Positions 6,940 through 10,801 of a DNA stretch of 10,801 nt are shown one piece after another. The stretch is from contig CAZNOK010000177.1 in the NCBI GenBank assembly GCA_964574605.1, positions 1 through 10,801 on the forward strand, given 5' to 3'. This stretch comes from CAIKAP01 sp964574605 (GTDB taxonomy: Bacteria; Verrucomicrobiota; Verrucomicrobiia; Palsa-1439). Both the position numbers and the translations under genes were made by a program. The stretch's first letter is position 1; the number at the start of each line of letters is the position of its first letter. The notes beneath the pieces were generated by a model. The model was not told the origin of the DNA. It searched no databases and saw nothing but the letters and a program-made list of their open reading frames with translations.

Positions 6940-8418
6940 TCAGTCTTGTCTGGCATAAAGTTTCAAGCGTTTTGCGAGTTTGATCTCCACCGGGAACCGA
7001 CTCCAGAAATGCCGCATTCGTTGTTGCGCCACGGGAGCATAAACCGCGGTGAGTGCCGCGCCCAGAGGATTGGTCGCGGCGAAAGATTCGTGGAAAGTCT
7101 TTTTCCCCACAAAGAAATTGCAGAAGTCCAGCATCTCCACGAGCCGGCGCATTTCCGCCGATAACCACGGAGCCCCTTGCGTAAGGTTCCGATACGTGAA
7201 AGCCCCCCAATCTTCCAGCCGTTGCGGCGGGCGCAGTCCGTGGGCGACGGTCAGGTCAAAGAGTTCCGTGCCGGGGAAAGGAGTGTAGATGTTGAAGGAA
7301 GTCTCCGCCTTGGGGTTTTCATCGAGGAGCCTGAAAGCCAGCGCGACGGATTCGTGGAGTTCGTCTCGCGTTTCCGTGGGAAACCCCATCATGAATGAGT
7401 AGGAAGGAACCATGTCGAATCTCGTCAGGAACCTGTTTATTTCGAGAATCCGCGGAACGTCAATGGGTTTCTTGAGCAAGGTTCGAATTCGTTCGGAGCC
7501 GGACTCAATGGAGACGGGAAAACGTTTGCAACCAGCCCTCTGGAGCAAGACAAAGTCCTCTTCGCTCATCTTGATGATACTGTGAAAATCAATGTTGATT
7601 CGCGAGATGAGGACATTCAAGTTCTCCCGTATCATTCCCTCCAAGATCTTCCGCCCCCGGTTAAGGTCCACGAAGAAGTTGCTGTCGTTGAAGTATAGTC
7701 CTCTTACCTGATATGTCTGCACGAGGTCTTTGAGCCGCTGCACCACGAGGTCCGGGTCCATTGGCCGCCATCGTTTATTGTGAAACGTGACGTTGTAGCA
7801 GAACGTGCATTGATAGGGGCAACCCCGGCTCGTAAAGAAGTCCAGATGCTCGACGCCATACATCTTCCTGGCAAACTTCTTCAAGTCAATCAGGTGGTAT
7901 GGCACCGGCGGCTGCTTGTTGAGATCAATCAGTGGCCGCGCGCCGGTGTTCTTCGTCTCGGCATTCTCTTTATACCAGATCCCCCTGACTGTGCTCAGGG
8001 GCCGTTTGCCATCGAGAGCCTGAACGAGTTCCAGAAAAGTCTCCTCACCTTCTCCTTGGACAATAATATCAATGTTCCCGTTATCGAGGGTTTGAGCCGG
8101 CAGGAGACTGGCGTGCGTTCCGCCCCAGACCACGGGCGAATGGTTATGTTCCCTGACGATTCTGGAAACCTCCAACGCATGTCGAAGTTGCGGCCCCGTC
8201 ATCGAGGAGACGCCAACGCAGATCGGATGCTTCTCAAGCTCCTGTTGCAGGACAGAGCGCCAATCCGGTTCCACTCTCAGGTCAATGATCTTGACATCAT
8301 ATCCTTCACTGATGAGGGGCGGAGCCAGACAAAGAAGACCCGTCGGAATTGCCGCCGTGGGCTGGACCTGCCAGCCCGCGCTGACGTGCGGATACACAAG
8401 CAGAACGCACTTCTTCAT
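6940..8418 (-). CDS. Cobalamin-binding radical SAM enzyme (paralog A)
   Basis: Third predicted B12-dependent radical SAM enzyme, 492 residues, colinear with the tandem pair downstream but clearly more diverged. The B12-binding domain spans about 1-140, with SSMTGPQ (71-77), VWGGTHAS (97-104) and GEGEETF (122-128); the DxHxxG position reads IDLRVEPDW, so no cobalamin-ligating His motif. Cluster cysteines are C200, C204 and C207 in TSRGCPYQCTFCYN. Later motifs are FNDSNFF (243-249), SIESGSER (303-310) and MMGFPTETRDEL (343-354). Residues 271-280 differ from the GKLHVRxD stretch of the siblings, reading SRINIDFHSI, in the barrel where substrate contacts may lie. The tail holds SRFPVEIK, a variant of the DARFPIETK block. 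ATG 8418 makes an ATGA overlap with the preceding PLP gene, with GAGG only one base upstream, so coupled reinitiation is likely. The 27-residue extension to 8499 lies in that gene and is rejected. Substrate unknown. Confidence 0.9.
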   Translation of the reverse strand: MKKCVLLVYPHVSAGWQVQPTAAIPTGLLCLAPPLISEGYDVKIIDLRVEPDWRSVLQQELEKHPICVGVSSMTGPQLRHALEVSRIVREHNHSPVVWGGTHASLLPAQTLDNGNIDIIVQGEGEETFLELVQALDGKRPLSTVRGIWYKENAETKNTGARPLIDLNKQPPVPYHLIDLKKFARKMYGVEHLDFFTSRGCPYQCTFCYNVTFHNKRWRPMDPDLVVQRLKDLVQTYQVRGLYFNDSNFFVDLNRGRKILEGMIRENLNVLISRINIDFHSIIKMSEEDFVLLQRAGCKRFPVSIESGSERIRTLLKKPIDVPRILEINRFLTRFDMVPSYSFMMGFPTETRDELHESVALAFRLLDENPKAETSFNIYTPFPGTELFDLTVAHGLRPPQRLEDWGAFTYRNLTQGAPWLSAEMRRLVEMLDFCNFFVGKKTFHESFAATNPLGAALTAVYAPVAQQRMRHFWSRFPVEIKLAKRLKLYARQD

Positions 8419-9515
8419 ACCTCGTCGCTCAGCTTGATCCAGCGTTCCGGCACCGCCGGCTTGGATGGCGCCGGCCCGGCGCCGCCGGTCAATGCGCACA
8501 ACACCGTCGCGCCTTGCGGAATGCGGCCTTCCGCAATCGCCTTCAGCGCTCCAGCGCCGGCCAGCAACCCAGCCCGTTCGACGATCTCGCCGTTCACGCG
8601 CGTCAACTTCACCCCGGCACGCTCGACGCGGCCGAGAAACTCGCCCCCGAACTCGTCGAACTCAGCTTGGTGAACCGCCAACATGTCGCCGCCCCATTGT
8701 TGGAGGATCCGGTAAAGCTCCGGATACGTCTGGTCGGGATAAACGTTGTACAGCGCCGGCTCGATGGGCTTCTCGCGCCACCCGGTGTCGGTCAACGGCG
8801 GCAACGCGTCGCGGTGTTGTTCCCACGCGTGGACAATCGGACAGAGGCCGCCCTGTTGGACGGCGAGAAACTTCGGAGCGTGCGTCACCGCCAACTGCTC
8901 GAACACGCTGTAAATGCCAAGCGGCCCATACCCGGCGCAGACTGATTGAGCCAGCCAATCAAACCGTTGTCCCCGCAGGATTTGCTCCGCCAGAAACATC
9001 CCGCGACAACCGGCTGACAACATCCGCCACTCCAGTTTCGGGATCACCGGGACCCCGAGCCGTTCCGCCATCAACTTCGCCGCCTCTTTGACCCGGCGGT
9101 CGGACCCTTCGACGGCGATCAGGTGCGCGCCGGGCCGCTCGAAGACCGCGCCATCGAGTTTGTTGAGGTTGCCGGCGGGACAGAAGAAAAACGATTCGAG
9201 ACCAGTGGCCGCGCCGTACAAACTCAGCGCCGCCCCGGCGTTGGCGCCGGAAGAAAACACGACTCGCCGGATACCTTCCTTTTGGCACAACGCGGTCGAA
9301 AGACAGCCGTCGAGGCTTTTGTAGGTGCCGCTGGCCATCAGCGACGACTCGTCGAGCAGCTTGAGGTCAACGCCGCGCCAGGCACCGAGACTGAGAAAGC
9401 GGATACCCTCCCGTCGGGAAATCGGCAGCAACTCCACACCGTCCAACAACGCCGGCGCGTACCGCAGCGCGACGCTGCGGTCAGCAGGATATCGTTCGTC
9501 AACCGTGAACTTCAT
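8415..9515 (-). CDS. Fold-type II PLP-dependent enzyme, threonine synthase-like
   Basis: Predicted pyridoxal-phosphate enzyme of the tryptophan synthase beta superfamily (366 residues), which performs beta- or gamma-elimination or replacement on amino acids. K66 in ASGTYKSLDG (61-70) is placed as the Schiff-base lysine, aligning with the SFKDRG-type motif of threonine synthase and cysteate synthase. FSSGANAGAA (87-96) corresponds to the SSGNxGxx substrate/phosphate loop but is one residue longer. CPAGNLNKL (112-120) and the region around EGSDRRVKEA (136-145) follow the same pattern as threonine synthase. CAGYGPLG (193-200) resembles the Gly-rich PLP-phosphate loop, and CALTGGAGP (340-348) is near the usual C-terminal cofactor contact. 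The gene starts at ATG 9515, which overlaps the 3' end of the condensing-enzyme gene by 17 bases and has no good ribosome site. Ordinary threonine synthase, threonine dehydratase or cysteine synthase are less likely because core motifs differ; the reaction is unassigned. Confidence 0.78.
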   Translation of the reverse strand: MKFTVDERYPADRSVALRYAPALLDGVELLPISRREGIRFLSLGAWRGVDLKLLDESSLMASGTYKSLDGCLSTALCQKEGIRRVVFSSGANAGAALSLYGAATGLESFFFCPAGNLNKLDGAVFERPGAHLIAVEGSDRRVKEAAKLMAERLGVPVIPKLEWRMLSAGCRGMFLAEQILRGQRFDWLAQSVCAGYGPLGIYSVFEQLAVTHAPKFLAVQQGGLCPIVHAWEQHRDALPPLTDTGWREKPIEPALYNVYPDQTYPELYRILQQWGGDMLAVHQAEFDEFGGEFLGRVERAGVKLTRVNGEIVERAGLLAGAGALKAIAEGRIPQGATVLCALTGGAGPAPSKPAVPERWIKLSDEV

Positions 9516-10614
9516 GAATCAATTTCAAAATCTGCGCCTCACTCCAATCGGGCTTGCTTCGCAGTTTGTCCAGCAAGTTCCGGATTTGTTCGGGAGACAG
9601 CGTGACGCCGCTTTTTCGCAGAAACGGTTCGAGCGCGCCAGCATAATCCACCGGCAGGCCAAATCCGTACGTGCGTTCCGCGCCGACCCGTTGCGGGTCG
9701 AACGGCTCGAACGCGTCCGGGTTGCCGCCGGCGATGCAGCGGACGTGCATGACCGGCGCGTGCGCGAAACAGTAGCGCCCGACAATCGGTTTCAACGGCG
9801 AGTTTGTGATGCCCGTCATCTTCTCGACAAACGCCGACAACTCGCGCAGCCGTTTGGTGTCCACGCCGGTCGTGTAACCGCAGAGTTGTTCAAGCGCCAT
9901 CACGACTTCTTCCAGCGCCGCGTTGCCCGCGCGACCGCCGAGGCCGTTGACGGCGACGTCCGCCGCCATCGCGCCGGCGTCGAGCGCGGCGAGCGTGTTG
10001 GCTGTCGCCATGCCGTGGTCGTTGTGGCAGTGGACGAGAATCGGAATCTTCGTGGCTTGACGGACTTCTTTGATCAGCGCGCTCATCCGCCACGGCAATA
10101 TCGTGCCGACGGAATCGTAGATGACGAAGCGCTCGGCGTCGAGCTTGACGACGATGCCGAGAAGACGCTCGCGCGGTGCGCGGCTGGCGTCCATCAGCGC
10201 CGCGCCGGCGGGCACACCACGGCTTCTCGCATAGGCGATGAGTTCCGTGAGGCGCGGCACAATCTGGTCGGCAGTCATCCGGTAATGCTCGGCGTTGCGC
10301 AGCAGGCAGTCGGACGTGGGCACGAGAACGTCAATCCGCAGCCCGCAATCGGCGGCGAGGTCAATTTGCTGTCGCCAGCGCGAACCGTAACACGGCACGA
10401 GGCCGGTCGGTTTGATGCGGAGGCCGCGCTGGCGGATGAAACGCGAGAGGTCGGCGCAGGCGGTGACGCCATCAGGCAGGCCGATCTCGATCTCGGGCAC
10501 GCCAAGTTCGTCGAGCAGTTTGACGAAGCGTTGTTTGTCGGCGTCCGACACGCGGGAGCCGGGAATCTGGACGCCTTCGCGCAGCGTGGTGTCGCGGAGG
10601 ATGATGTTTTTCAT
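9499..10614 (-). CDS. Homocitrate/2-isopropylmalate synthase-family condensing enzyme (DRE-TIM metallolyase)
   Basis: Predicted acyl-CoA plus 2-oxo acid Claisen-condensing enzyme, 371 residues. LRDTTLREG (6-14) holds the catalytic Arg7 and metal ligand Asp8; the HxH metal ligands are H195 and H197 in VHCHNDHGMATAN (194-206). VNGLGGRAGNAALEEVV (222-238) matches the NGxGERAGNxxLEEV motif except that Gly replaces Glu. The linker region has FAHAPVMH (283-290) where relatives have FAHESGIH, then EPFDPQRVG (303-311), as in homocitrate and isopropylmalate synthases. GVQIPG (14-19) replaces the usual GEQxPG. The length fits the homocitrate synthase/NifV size and leaves no room for a LeuA-type feedback domain. 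ATG 10614 overlaps the upstream stop as ATGA. The family call is strong. The exact substrates (homocitrate, isopropylmalate, citramalate or a novel condensation) cannot be assigned, and the altered motifs hint at an unusual one. Confidence 0.87.
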   Translation of the reverse strand: MKNIILRDTTLREGVQIPGSRVSDADKQRFVKLLDELGVPEIEIGLPDGVTACADLSRFIRQRGLRIKPTGLVPCYGSRWRQQIDLAADCGLRIDVLVPTSDCLLRNAEHYRMTADQIVPRLTELIAYARSRGVPAGAALMDASRAPRERLLGIVVKLDAERFVIYDSVGTILPWRMSALIKEVRQATKIPILVHCHNDHGMATANTLAALDAGAMAADVAVNGLGGRAGNAALEEVVMALEQLCGYTTGVDTKRLRELSAFVEKMTGITNSPLKPIVGRYCFAHAPVMHVRCIAGGNPDAFEPFDPQRVGAERTYGFGLPVDYAGALEPFLRKSGVTLSPEQIRNLLDKLRSKPDWSEAQILKLIHEVHG

Positions 10615-10801
10615 GTTGGTTTGTGTCCGATGAGCACCGGTTCGTGGAGCGAGATGGTTTCGTTTGGGTCGTGAGAACCGATGACGATGCGTTTCATCAA
10701 CCAGTCAGCGGGCGATTGGAGGACGGGGCGCAATCCGCTGACCCATCGTGCCCGCGCCGATTCGAAAAGCCCGGCGCGGCTTGTCGAGAAGACTACGTCG
10801 C
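10611..10801 (-). CDS. C-terminal end of an unrecognised protein, 5' part outside window
   Basis: An open minus-strand frame enters from the right edge and gives 62 residues before a TGA at 10611-10613, which overlaps the next start as ATGA. That junction type, repeated across the operon, is the main reason to accept it as a real gene end. The other two frames here hit stops (near 10793 and 10704). Visible residues include ESARARWVSG, a SPADWLMKRIVIG stretch and a final HEPVLIGHKPT. No family motif is recognisable from this fragment, and no function is proposed. Confidence 0.6.
   Translation of the reverse strand, partial: DVVFSTSRAGLFESARARWVSGLRPVLQSPADWLMKRIVIGSHDPNETISLHEPVLIGHKPT

Larger units (their letters stand above)
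1..10801 (-). other. Single ten-gene operon, translationally coupled, both ends outside window
   Basis: Junctions in order of transcription: ATGA overlap at 10611-10614; 17-base overlap at 9499-9515; ATGA overlap at 8415-8418; 14-base gap 6926-6939; 2-base gap 6315-6316; GTGA overlap at 5205-5208; 9-base gap 3715-3723; 4-base gap 2244-2247; GTGA overlap at 1086-1089. No space exists for an internal terminator or a separate promoter outside coding sequence. Co-transcription is inferred from strand and spacing; the operon's promoter and terminator are not in the window. Confidence 0.85.

Noticed and set aside
6926..7210. N-terminal extension of the flavin reductase frame
   Set aside because: The extra 95 codons lie entirely in another frame of the preceding gene. 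Family similarity and a ribosome site both start at ATG 6925.
8415..9515. Assignment as housekeeping threonine synthase
   Set aside because: Core motifs differ from SFKDRG and SSGNxG, and the gene lies in a specialised operon without hom or thrB.
9499..10614. Assignment as NifV homocitrate synthase for nitrogenase cofactor
   Set aside because: No nif genes are in the window and the conserved GEQ, GERAGN and ESGIH motifs are altered, so only the family name is supported.
9325..10674. Long plus-strand frame of 449 codons opposite the condensing-enzyme gene
   Set aside because: Antisense shadow of a gene with intact catalytic motifs; no recognisable domain and strongly biased composition.

Overview
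The window is a single dense block of ten genes, all on the minus strand, read from right to left (high to low coordinates). It is GC-rich, and every intergenic gap is 14 bases or less. Five of the nine junctions overlap, four of them as ATGA or GTGA stop/start overlaps. This is the layout of one long translationally coupled operon. Both ends are cut by the window, so neither the promoter nor the terminator is visible. I see no tRNA, rRNA, CRISPR array, insertion sequence or attachment site. Nothing identifies the organism firmly. High GC, TGA/TAG stops only, and many cobalamin-type radical SAM genes would suit an environmental bacterium such as a Verrucomicrobiota, Planctomycetota or Acidobacteriota member, but that is a guess.

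In order of transcription: (1) the C-terminal end of an unrecognised protein (10611-10801); (2) a DRE-TIM condensing enzyme of the homocitrate/2-isopropylmalate synthase family (9499-10614); (3) a fold-type II PLP enzyme distantly like threonine synthase (8415-9515); (4) a cobalamin-binding radical SAM enzyme (6940-8418); (5) a small FMN-binding flavin reductase-like protein (6317-6925); (6) a radical SAM/SPASM-like enzyme (5205-6314); (7) and (8) two closely similar, tandem cobalamin-binding radical SAM enzymes (3724-5208 and 2248-3714); (9) a Glu/Leu/Phe/Val dehydrogenase (1086-2243); (10) the N-terminal 363 residues of a Wzx/MOP-type polysaccharide flippase (1-1089).

Taken together this looks like part of an uncharacterised biosynthetic gene cluster. 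One reading is that a PLP lyase or synthase, a LeuA/HCS-type chain-extending synthase and an amino acid dehydrogenase make or interconvert an unusual 2-oxo acid/amino acid. Four radical SAM enzymes, three of them probably cobalamin-dependent, would then install methyl groups or other C-C bonds. The flavin reductase may supply electrons, and the flippase suggests that the product or its carrier is moved across the inner membrane. The enzyme family calls are well supported by motifs; the joined-up pathway is inference. The condensing enzyme and the PLP enzyme both carry substitutions in otherwise conserved active-site motifs, which argues against routine housekeeping roles.
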